A DNA stretch of 64,000 bases from Streptomyces sp. AC555_RSS877 (GTDB lineage Bacteria; Actinomycetota; Actinomycetes; Streptomycetales; Streptomycetaceae), in the NCBI RefSeq assembly GCF_019049245.1, contig NZ_JAGMUK010000005.1, forward strand, positions 62,001 through 126,000, in the 5' to 3' direction. Below the pieces are notes generated by a model, which was not told the origin of the DNA, did not search any database, and worked only from the letters and a program-made list of their open reading frames with translations. Below, one piece after another: positions 36,436 through 43,842 of this stretch. Numbering within the stretch: position 1 is the stretch's first letter; each line of letters opens with the position of its first letter. The position numbers and the translations under genes are program-made.

Positions 36436-37599
36436 TCACGCACTCTCCGGTATCGGCAACGGCCGCTTCTCGATCGCCGCCGCCATCACCTCCGGAAAGA
36501 GGTCCGGCGTACAGGCGAAGGCCGGTGCCCCCAGCCCGGCGAGCGCGGCCGCGTGCTCCCGGTCGTACGCGGGCGCCCCCTCGTCCGACAGAGCCAGCAA
36601 CGTCACGAACTGCACCCCCGACGCCTTCATCGCCGCGACCCGCTTGAGCATCTCGTTCCGTATGCCCCCTTCATAGAGGTCGCTGATCAGCACGACCACC
36701 GTCTCCGCGGGACGCGTGATCTGCGACTGGCAGTACGCCAGCGCCCGGTTGATGTCGGTGCCGCCGCCGAGCTGGGTGCCGAACAGGACGTCGACCGGGT
36801 CGTCCAGCTGGTCGGTGAGGTCGACGACCGCCGTGTCGAAGACGACGAGCCGCGTGCTGATCGACCGCATGGACGCCAGCACCGCCCCGAACACCGACGC
36901 GTAGACGACGGACGCCGCCATCGACCCCGACTGGTCGATGCAGAGGATGACTTCCTTCTTCACGGACCGGGACGCCCGCCCGTACCCGATGAGCCGCTCC
37001 GGCACGATCGTCCGGTACTCCGGCAGGTAGTGCTTGAGGTTGGCCGCGATCGTGCGGTTCCAGTCGATGTCGTGGTGGCGGGGCCGGTTGATCCGGGCGC
37101 TCCGGTCGAGCGCACCGGTGAGGGTGGCCCGGGTGCGGCTGGCCACTCGCTTCTCCAGGTCCTCGACGACCTTGCGCACGACCGCCCGTGCCGTCTCCTT
37201 GGTGGTCTCCGGCATCGCCTTGTTGAGGGAGAGGAGCGTGCCGACGAGGTGCACGTCGGCCTCCACCGCCTCCAGCATCTCCGGTTCCAGCAGCAGCGCG
37301 GACAGCCCGAGCCGGTCGATGGCGTCGCGCTGCATGATCTGTACGACGGAGGAGGGGAAGTAGGTCCGGATGTCCCCGAGCCAGCGCGCCACGGCCGGCG
37401 CCGACGCCCCGAGCCCCGCCGAACGGTCCCGCCCCGTCGGCCCCTTGTCCGCCTTGCCGTAGAGCGCGGCCAGCGCCCCGTCCATGGCGGCGTCCGGCCC
37501 GGACAGCGCGCATCCGGTGCCGTCGGCCGCGTCGCCGCCGAGGACGAGCCGCCAGCGCCGCAGCCGCTCCTGGGCCGGGTCGATCAGCTCCGCCGTCAT
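36436..37599 (-). CDS. VWA domain protein of the MoxR-DUF5682 cluster
   Basis: A 387-aa cytosolic protein. The N-terminal 200 residues are helical (AQERLRRWRLVLGGDAADG). The von Willebrand A domain follows with a complete MIDAS: CIDQSGSMAASVVYASVFGA (DxSGS), TQLGGGTDINRAL (Thr-Asp) and VVLISDLYEGG (Asp). Such VWA proteins pair with MoxR AAA+ ATPases to load metals or remodel protein complexes. ATG 37599 overlaps the stop of a small gene (ATGA), the last link of a coupled chain starting with MoxR at 41938. The true start is within the large open frame; upstream codons belong to other genes. Confidence 0.9.
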   Translation of the reverse strand: MTAELIDPAQERLRRWRLVLGGDAADGTGCALSGPDAAMDGALAALYGKADKGPTGRDRSAGLGASAPAVARWLGDIRTYFPSSVVQIMQRDAIDRLGLSALLLEPEMLEAVEADVHLVGTLLSLNKAMPETTKETARAVVRKVVEDLEKRVASRTRATLTGALDRSARINRPRHHDIDWNRTIAANLKHYLPEYRTIVPERLIGYGRASRSVKKEVILCIDQSGSMAASVVYASVFGAVLASMRSISTRLVVFDTAVVDLTDQLDDPVDVLFGTQLGGGTDINRALAYCQSQITRPAETVVVLISDLYEGGIRNEMLKRVAAMKASGVQFVTLLALSDEGAPAYDREHAAALAGLGAPAFACTPDLFPEVMAAAIEKRPLPIPESA

Positions 37600-37934
37600 C
37601 GCGCCACTCCTCCGCGCTCGCAGGTCACCCGTTCTTCCACCGACCCGTTCGTCATCCGCGCACCCCCACACGAACCCACACGAAGCCGTTCCCAGAGCGG
37701 AACCACCGGCACGGTCGTCGTCGGCCCGTCCGCCGCCCCGCACCCGTGCCCGGCCCGGACCGTCGCCACCGACATGGCGGCTACGGCCAACACCTCGCCC
37801 GGCTTCATCGGCTCGCTCAGCCGGTCGGCCGTCACGTCCGCCGCAGCGGTCACAGCCGTCGTGCTCGCCGCGTCGGCCGTAGCCGTCATGGCCTTCGTGC
37901 TCGCCATGGCCGTCATAGTCGTCACGGTCGTCAT
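37596..37934 (-). CDS. Small coupled protein between DUF5682 and VWA genes
   Basis: A 112-aa frame beginning MTTVTTMTAMASTKAM with a Thr/Ala/Met-rich start and continuing through SEPMKPGEVLAVAAM to ERGGVAR. Its ATG 37934 overlaps the DUF5682 stop (TGATG), and its stop overlaps the VWA ATG (ATGA), so it fills the gap exactly. This argues for translation, although the composition is low complexity and no domain is recognised. It could serve only to couple the flanking genes. Confidence 0.5.
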   Translation of the reverse strand: MTTVTTMTAMASTKAMTATADAASTTAVTAAADVTADRLSEPMKPGEVLAVAAMSVATVRAGHGCGAADGPTTTVPVVPLWERLRVGSCGGARMTNGSVEERVTCERGGVAR

Positions 37935-40483
37935 CACGCCACCCCCACAAGGTCGTTGTCGTCGGTGCTCGCCGCCTCGCCGTCCAGCCCGAGAAGCAGC
38001 CGCACCACCGGCAGCACCGCGTCCGCACGCTCGCTGTCGAGGTCGGCCCCGAAGCCGGGTGTCCCGGACCCGGTCGGCGCACCGCTCCCCCGCTGCCCCG
38101 GCCCGCGTCGGACCAACTCGCCCAGGGTCCGACGCACCCCCGGTTCGTACGCCGAGAAGGTCCGCCGCAGCAAGGGCAGCACGTCCGTGAACGCCTCCGC
38201 CGGCACGCCCGTCAGCCACGCGTCGACCAGCCCGAGCAGCCGCTCGTCGTGCACGAGCAGCATCCCGCCTCCGGAGCCGCCGCCGACGAAGCCCTCGATC
38301 CACGCGGCCGCGTCCCCCGGTGGAGTGCCCGGCGACAGCACGAGTCCCATGAGCCGGGCCGCGTCGCCCTGCGCCAACTCCCCTTCGTCCAGCAGCAGCC
38401 GCACGGCCCGCCCACGGACGACGCCGGGCACGGTGTCCCGCCCGGACAACACCCGCAGCACGCCGTACCAGCGCTCACGCAGATCGCCGTGGGTGGCCTC
38501 GGAGGCCTCGCTCAGCAATCCCACCGCCCCGTGCACCGCGTCGGCATGACGCCGCATCTCCTCGGCCGCGTCGGCGTCTAGTGCGGCACAGGCCGGGGGC
38601 AGCCCGACGAAGATCCGTTCGGCGAGGCCCGCGGCGACCTCCGTCAGGGCGCCGGTGTCCGTGCCGCGTACGTCGCCGTACCGAAGGGAGCGGACCAGGG
38701 CCGGCAGGGCCTGGGCGAGGTGACCGACGTCCGTGTCCAGCGCCGCACGGTCGGCGAGGATCCGCATCACCACCGGCAGCGCGTGAGGCAGTTCGGCCAG
38801 CAGGCAGCGCTCGGCGAGAGCGGTGACGTCGGCGAGAGCCTGCGCGGAGACGGCGTCCGCCTCGGCCTTGGCGGTCGCGGCGCCGAGCACGGTCGTGCCC
38901 CACACCCCGGCCTCCGCGACCCGCACGGACAGCTCCGGCTCCCACCGCAGCCGCCACGTCTCCCGGAACGTGCCCGTACTCCCACGCGAGGTCACCGGCT
39001 CGCCCCATCCCACGCCCAGCAGCCGCAGCCGGTGCAGCAGCCTGCTGCGCTCGACGTCGGTGTCCTTGCGCAGATCGAGCTCCAGCTCCCGCTCCAGTGC
39101 CTCCGGTTTGAGCCGCAGCCTGCGCTGGATCCGGTCGAGGTCCCGCTGCAACGGCACCGCGGGCGCCGCCCGCGGCACCTCCCCCAGCACGTCCCCCACG
39201 ACCAGCCGGTCGTGCACCAGCGCCAGCGGCACGTCCGAGCCCTCGCACATCACCGCCCGCACGGCGTCGGTCGTCTCGCTGAGCCCCGGCAGCGGACGCC
39301 CGCGCATCGCGGCGAGCGTCTCCGCCAGCCGTACCGCCTCGATGACGTGCGCCGAGGACACGAGCCGGTCCTCGTCCCGCAGCAGGCCCGCCACCTTGGT
39401 CAGCCACCGCTCGACCGGCCGGTCCGGCGCGCCGAACAGATGCCCGTACCAGCCCGGCGAGTCGATGCCCGCGCCGTACCCGCTGTGCCGCGACAACCGG
39501 CGATACGTCCACGGCACCCACGTCATCGCCGCCTTGACCTTGGGCAGCCCCTTGAGCAGCGCCCGGTCGGCGGCGACGGCGCTCTTCTGCCGCACCGCGG
39601 GCACGTGCCAGGCCCCGCACACCACGGCCACACCGTCCCCGAACTCCCGCTGCGCCGCGCGTACCTGGAGCCGCATGTACGCCTCGCGCACGAGATCCCG
39701 GTCGTGTCCCCCGCTCCCGTACGTCTCCCGCAGCGCCCCCATGGCCTCTTCGAGCGCGACGAAGGGTGCAAGGGCGTCCCCTTCGCCCGCCCCCCGGTGC
39801 TCGACGACGTCCTCCCACCAACGCTCCGGATCGTCGTAACCGGCAGCCTCGGAAAGCACCCCGAGCGGATCGACCCGAACATCGGCAGCGCCACCGACAC
39901 CGACCTCGTCACGTCGGTCGCTACCTGCCTGACCACCGTCCCCGCCCCCGGGGTCGCCGCCTGCCTCGGTCGCGGGTTCGCCGCCTGCCCCGCCCGCGGG
40001 CGCGCGGCCTACTCCGCCCGCAGGCTCGCTGTCTTCCCCGGCCTCGGGCTCGCCGGAAGCCCCGTCCGAGGGCCCGCCGTCACCGGCGGGGTGCTGCGCC
40101 CCTTCCCCTGGCTCGTCGTCCCTCCCCCACGCCAAGGTGTGCGTGGCCGGGAGGTCGATGAAACGGGCCGGGACGTCGTGTTCCAAGGCCCAGCGGATCG
40201 CGACCCACTCCGGTGAGAACTCGGCCAGCGGCCAGAACGCCGAGCGGCCGGGCTCGTCCACGGCGTGGGCGAGGAGCGCGACCGGCGGCCGCATGTCCTC
40301 GTCCGCGGCGAGCGGGATCAGGGCGTCTGCCTCGGGCGGCCCCTCGATCAGCACGGCCTTCGGCCGGGCCGCGGCCAGCGCCGCCCGCACGGCCCGCGCG
40401 GAACCGGGCCCGTGATGCCGAACCCCGAGCAACAGCAGCCCCGCCCCGGGCCCCCTGCTCCCGGACTCCTCAGTGCCTGTCAC
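37934..40483 (-). CDS. DUF5682 family protein
   Basis: An 849-aa protein. The N-terminal part (about residues 10-290) has LLLLGVRHHGPGSARAVRAA, VLIEGPPEADALIPLA and, further on, VAVVCGAWHVPAV. These His/Glu motifs are reminiscent of the ChaN/TraB/erythromycin-esterase-like fold, which suggests a metal-dependent hydrolase; this is inference. A Gly/Glu-rich insert follows at about 95-185 and then a long helical region to the end. GTG 40483 lies behind a G-rich ribosome-binding region. It is the central gene of the MoxR-DUF5682-VWA chain. Catalysis has not been shown for this family as far as I know. Confidence 0.88.
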   Translation of the reverse strand: MTGTEESGSRGPGAGLLLLGVRHHGPGSARAVRAALAAARPKAVLIEGPPEADALIPLAADEDMRPPVALLAHAVDEPGRSAFWPLAEFSPEWVAIRWALEHDVPARFIDLPATHTLAWGRDDEPGEGAQHPAGDGGPSDGASGEPEAGEDSEPAGGVGRAPAGGAGGEPATEAGGDPGGGDGGQAGSDRRDEVGVGGAADVRVDPLGVLSEAAGYDDPERWWEDVVEHRGAGEGDALAPFVALEEAMGALRETYGSGGHDRDLVREAYMRLQVRAAQREFGDGVAVVCGAWHVPAVRQKSAVAADRALLKGLPKVKAAMTWVPWTYRRLSRHSGYGAGIDSPGWYGHLFGAPDRPVERWLTKVAGLLRDEDRLVSSAHVIEAVRLAETLAAMRGRPLPGLSETTDAVRAVMCEGSDVPLALVHDRLVVGDVLGEVPRAAPAVPLQRDLDRIQRRLRLKPEALERELELDLRKDTDVERSRLLHRLRLLGVGWGEPVTSRGSTGTFRETWRLRWEPELSVRVAEAGVWGTTVLGAATAKAEADAVSAQALADVTALAERCLLAELPHALPVVMRILADRAALDTDVGHLAQALPALVRSLRYGDVRGTDTGALTEVAAGLAERIFVGLPPACAALDADAAEEMRRHADAVHGAVGLLSEASEATHGDLRERWYGVLRVLSGRDTVPGVVRGRAVRLLLDEGELAQGDAARLMGLVLSPGTPPGDAAAWIEGFVGGGSGGGMLLVHDERLLGLVDAWLTGVPAEAFTDVLPLLRRTFSAYEPGVRRTLGELVRRGPGQRGSGAPTGSGTPGFGADLDSERADAVLPVVRLLLGLDGEAASTDDNDLVGVA

Positions 40484-40811
40484 ACCGTCCCCCTCGCCTC
40501 CGAGTCCACCGCGAATCGTCGTCAAGCAGCCAGACGCCCCCACGACACGCCGCCCCCGACCCACCGCAGCCGCCCCCACGTCGGCTCCAGGCCCCGCCGA
40601 GCACCACCGCCGTACGACCGCCCCCGCCTGCTCCCAGCCCCGCCGCCCGACGGCCACCCGCCATCACGGCGCAAGCCGCCCCCATACGGCCACGCACACT
40701 CCCGAAGTGCACCGCCTCCATACGGGCAGCCGCCCTCCCGGCGGGGATCACCCCCGCACGCCCCTCCCCCGTCGGACTTCCTCCCCGGCGCCCCCTCCCG
40801 GCGCCCTTCAC
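40470..40811 (-). CDS. Possible small coupled protein between MoxR and DUF5682 genes
   Basis: A 113-aa Gly/Arg-rich frame. Its GTG 40811 overlaps the MoxR stop (GTGA) and its end overlaps the DUF5682 start by 14 bases, so no untranslated gap remains between the two conserved genes. Composition is low complexity, with one hydrophobic stretch absent of clear structure. It may be a coupling leader rather than a functional protein. Confidence 0.3.
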   Translation of the reverse strand: MKGAGRGRRGGSPTGEGRAGVIPAGRAAARMEAVHFGSVRGRMGAACAVMAGGRRAAGLGAGGGGRTAVVLGGAWSRRGGGCGGSGAACRGGVWLLDDDSRWTRRRGGRCDRH

Positions 40812-41938
40812 GCGCTCACCTCCCGGCAGGCCCGGTAGAAGTCCTTCCAGCCGTCACGCTCGCGGACGACCGCCTCCAGGTACTCCTGCCAGATGACCCG
40901 GTCGGCGGCCGGATCGCGGACGACGGCGCCGAGGATGCCCGCGGCGACGTCGCCGGCCCGCAGGACGCCGTCACCGAAGTGGGCAGCGAGTGCGAGGCCG
41001 TTGGTGACGACGGAGATCGCCTCGGCCGTCGAGAGCGTGCCGCTGGGCGACTTCAGCTTCGTACGGCCGTCGGACGTGACGCCGTCGCGCAGCTCGCGAA
41101 AGACGGTCACGACGCGGCGGATCTCGTCGATGCCGTCGGGCGCGGCGGGCAGGTCGAGGGAGCGGCCGAGCTGGTCGACGCGGCGCGAGACGATGTCGAC
41201 CTCGGCCTCGACGCTCTCCGGCAGCGGCAGCACGACCGTGTTGAAGCGGCGGCGCAGGGCGCTGGACAGCTCGTTGACCCCCCGGTCGCGGTCGTTGGCG
41301 GTCGCGATGACGTTGAAGCCGCGGACCGCCTGCACCTCCTGGCCCAGTTCCGGTATCGGCAGCGTCTTCTCCGACAGGATCGTGATGAGCGTGTCCTGCA
41401 CGTCGGCCGGGATACGGGTCAGTTCCTCGACCCGGGCCGTCATCCCCTCCGCCATCGCCCGCATGACCGGGCTGGGGACCAGGGCGTCGCGGCTCGGGCC
41501 GTGCGCGAGCAACTGCGCGTAGTTCCAGCCGTACCGGATCGCCTCCTCCGGGGTGCCGGCCGTGCCCTGCACCAGCAGCGTCGAGTCGCCGCTGACCGCG
41601 GCGGCCAGGTGCTCGGACACCCAGGTCTTGGCGGTGCCGGGCACGCCGAGCAGGAGCAGGGCGCGGTCGGTGGCGAGGGTGGTGACGGCGACCTCGACGA
41701 GCCGGCGCGGGCCCACGTACTTCGGCGTGATCACCGTGCCGTCGGGCAGCGTGCCGCCGAGCAGGTAGGTGGCGACGGCCCACGGCGACAGCTTCCAGCG
41801 GGCCGGGCGCGGTCGGTCGTCCTGCGCGGCGAGTGCGGTGAGTTCGCCCGCGAAGGCGTCCTCGGCGTGCGGCCGCAACGCGACAGCGGGCTCCCCGTCG
41901 GGTACTTCGACAGACATCGGTTCCACGGACACAGACAT
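40808..41938 (-). CDS. MoxR-type AAA+ ATPase
   Basis: A 376-aa cytosolic AAA+ ATPase. Walker A is LLLGVPGTAKTW (about residues 95-106). The Walker B position reads ARVEELTRIP, with Glu instead of the usual Asp-Glu pair. Sensor 1 is NVIATANDRDRG, and the Arg finger region is LSSALRRRFNTVVLPLPE. The C-terminal part has helical lid segments. ATG 41938 has GGAGGGGG upstream. It heads the minus-strand chain and is divergent from the SWIM gene across a 145-base region carrying two PafBC-type promoters. Expected role: an ATP-driven chaperone working with the VWA protein. Confidence 0.92.
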   Translation of the reverse strand: MSVSVEPMSVEVPDGEPAVALRPHAEDAFAGELTALAAQDDRPRPARWKLSPWAVATYLLGGTLPDGTVITPKYVGPRRLVEVAVTTLATDRALLLLGVPGTAKTWVSEHLAAAVSGDSTLLVQGTAGTPEEAIRYGWNYAQLLAHGPSRDALVPSPVMRAMAEGMTARVEELTRIPADVQDTLITILSEKTLPIPELGQEVQAVRGFNVIATANDRDRGVNELSSALRRRFNTVVLPLPESVEAEVDIVSRRVDQLGRSLDLPAAPDGIDEIRRVVTVFRELRDGVTSDGRTKLKSPSGTLSTAEAISVVTNGLALAAHFGDGVLRAGDVAAGILGAVVRDPAADRVIWQEYLEAVVRERDGWKDFYRACREVSA

Positions 41939-41981
41939 GGCTGAGGCCCCCTCCAGCTCGGCCGGTTCGGATCTGGTACCA

Positions 41982-42004
41982 ACCGTGCACCACCCCACTG
42001 ACAA
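41982..42004 (-). promoter_or_regulatory. PafBC-type DNA-damage promoter of the MoxR chain
   Basis: On the minus strand: TTGTCAGTG (42004-41996), 8 bases, then CACGGT (41987-41982). The consensus of RecA-independent damage promoters of mycobacteria is TTGTCRGTG-N8-TANNNT; only the first -10 base differs. The ATG is 44 bases further, with a good ribosome-binding site. Confidence 0.75.
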
Positions 42005-42053
42005 TGCGATCTGACCTGCGAAAACGTGCTCACGGAGCTGTTCGCCGGATCGA

Positions 42054-42076
42054 TTGTCAGTGGCGGGATCTACCTT
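42054..42076 (+). promoter_or_regulatory. PafBC-type DNA-damage promoter of the SWIM gene
   Basis: TTGTCAGTG (42054-42062), 8 bases, TACCTT (42071-42076): a perfect match to TTGTCRGTG-N8-TANNNT. The -10 ends 7 bases before ATG 42084, so the transcript probably starts at or next to the ATG (leaderless), which explains the absence of a ribosome-binding site. Confidence 0.85.
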
Positions 42077-42083
42077 CGATGTC

Positions 42084-43445
42084 ATGACTCAGCAGGGGGT
42101 GCGCTGGAGTGCGGATCAGGTGCTGGCACTGGCGCCTGACGCCGCATCACGCAAAGCGGGAAGCAAACTCGGTGCGGCCGGGCCGTGGTCCGAGGCGGGG
42201 AGTGGTGACGAGGGGACGGTGTGGGGGCTGTGCAAGGGCAGTGGCAGTGGCAGCAAGCCGTATCAGACGGTCGTCGACATCGCGGACGCGTCGGGCCCGG
42301 CGTACAAGTGCAGTTGTCCGAGCCGCAAGTTCCCGTGCAAGCACGCGCTCGGACTGCTGCTGCTCTGGGCGGGCGGGGACGGCGTGGTGCCGTCCGCGCA
42401 GCCGCCGGACTGGGCCGGGGAATGGATAGAGGGGAGAAGGAAGCGCGCGACGGAGAAACGGGCTGCGGGCGCGGCCGGTTCCTCGTCCGGCCCCGGTGAT
42501 CCGGAGGCCGCGCGACGCAGGGCGGAGCGCAGGGCCGAGCGGATCACCGCGGGTGCCACGGAGCTGGAGCAGCGGCTGGCGGACCTGTTGCGCGGCGGCC
42601 TCGCGGGCGCGGAGCAGGCGGGGTACGGGCTGTGGGAGGAGACGGCTGCCCGCATGGTCGACGCCCAGGCCTCCGGACTGGCCGCACGGGTGCGGGAGTT
42701 GGGGGCGATTCCGTCGTCCGGTCCCGGCTGGCCGGTGCGGCTGCTGGAGGAATGCGCTCTCCTCCACCTCCTCGACCAGGGCTGGCTGCACCGGGAGCGT
42801 CTGCCCGACGGCCTGGCGGCGACGGTCCGTGCGCGCATCGGCCTGTCAGCCTCGGCGGACGGCCCACCGGTGCGGGACCGCTGGCTGGTTCTCGCCCAGT
42901 ACGACACGGCGGACGCGCGCCTGACGACGCGCCGGATATGGCTGTACGGCGCCGAGTCGTCCCGCACGGCACTGCTTCTCTCTTACGGCGCCGCCGGCCG
43001 CGCGCCCGAACTGGCGCTGCCGGTCGGCCTGGCCCTGGATGCGGAGGTCTCCGCCTATCCGGGCGCCGGGCAGCAGCGGGCGGCGCTCGGCGAGCAGTTC
43101 GCCCCGCCCGCTCCCGCCGCGACCCGGCCACCGGGAGTGACACCGGCCCAGGCGGCCGACCGCTACGGCGAGGCCCTTCGGGACGACCCGTGGCTGGACT
43201 CCGTCCCGGTGACGCTGGACCGGGTCGTCCCGACGCCGGACGGTGATTCCTGGCAGCTGGCGGACGCCGACGGGGACGAGGCGCTGCCGCTCACCCCCGC
43301 GGCCCGCTCCCGTCCGGGCCTGTGGCGCCTCGTCGCCCTCTCGGGCGGGGCACCGGTGAAGGTCTTCGGCGAGTGCGGCCACCGGGGCTTCGCTCCGCTG
43401 ACGGCCTGGCCGGAGGGGCCGGGCGAGGCGGTGCCCCTGTGCTGA
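42084..43445 (+). CDS. SWIM zinc finger protein
   Basis: A 453-aa protein. The SWIM zinc finger (CxC...CxH) is YKCSCPSRKFPCKHALGLLL near residues 74-93; SWIM domains bind DNA or proteins. A charged, Arg/Ala-rich helical linker follows (about 115-160), then a large domain with RWLVLAQYDTADARLTTRRI and DRWLV-like strands. It is followed after 397 bases by the DUF5691 gene on the same strand, and divergent from the MoxR-DUF5682-VWA chain. In actinobacteria these five genes are commonly together. The start at ATG 42084 is set by the promoter. Confidence 0.9.
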   Translation: MTQQGVRWSADQVLALAPDAASRKAGSKLGAAGPWSEAGSGDEGTVWGLCKGSGSGSKPYQTVVDIADASGPAYKCSCPSRKFPCKHALGLLLLWAGGDGVVPSAQPPDWAGEWIEGRRKRATEKRAAGAAGSSSGPGDPEAARRRAERRAERITAGATELEQRLADLLRGGLAGAEQAGYGLWEETAARMVDAQASGLAARVRELGAIPSSGPGWPVRLLEECALLHLLDQGWLHRERLPDGLAATVRARIGLSASADGPPVRDRWLVLAQYDTADARLTTRRIWLYGAESSRTALLLSYGAAGRAPELALPVGLALDAEVSAYPGAGQQRAALGEQFAPPAPAATRPPGVTPAQAADRYGEALRDDPWLDSVPVTLDRVVPTPDGDSWQLADADGDEALPLTPAARSRPGLWRLVALSGGAPVKVFGECGHRGFAPLTAWPEGPGEAVPLC

Positions 43446-43512
43446 GCCGACGGCACGACGCCCGCCGACCGGCACCCGGCGGCACCAGCCCAGCACTCGT
43501 CAGCACGCCCTC

Positions 43513-43609
43513 CGCCCCCACCATCGGCATGCTCACCTGCCCCACACCGACCGTCACCATCCGTGCGTCCACCCGCCCCACACCGACCCCCACCATCCGC
43601 GCACCCGCA
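43513..43609. repeat. Degenerate 36-bp direct repeats between SWIM and DUF5691 genes
   Basis: Two adjacent 36-base units (43538-43573 and 43574-43609) share GCCCCACACCGACC and CACCATCCG in register, and part of a third unit precedes at 43513. The whole gap 43446-43842 is C-rich and low in complexity, with no credible gene. The function is unknown. Too few units and no uniform spacers argue against CRISPR. Confidence 0.6.
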
Positions 43610-43842
43610 CCTCCGACACGCGGTGTGACCAGTCGTGCACCCATCCGGACTGCACCCCACCCCACCAGCGGCGTCCGCCCTCACCGGACACCCGCCCCAC
43701 CTCCCCCAACCCACCCACGCCCCACACGACAGTCCGACAATCCACCCTTTCTCGCCGGATCCACGCATGTGACCCGCCTCACGGGAAACTCGCATCGAGT
43801 GAGGCTTCAACCACTCCCAGGCACTGCACGGAAAGGAACCGA

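Noticed and set aside
43513..43609. Possible CRISPR array
   Set aside because: The 36-base units are directly adjacent and degenerate, with no spacers and no cas genes.
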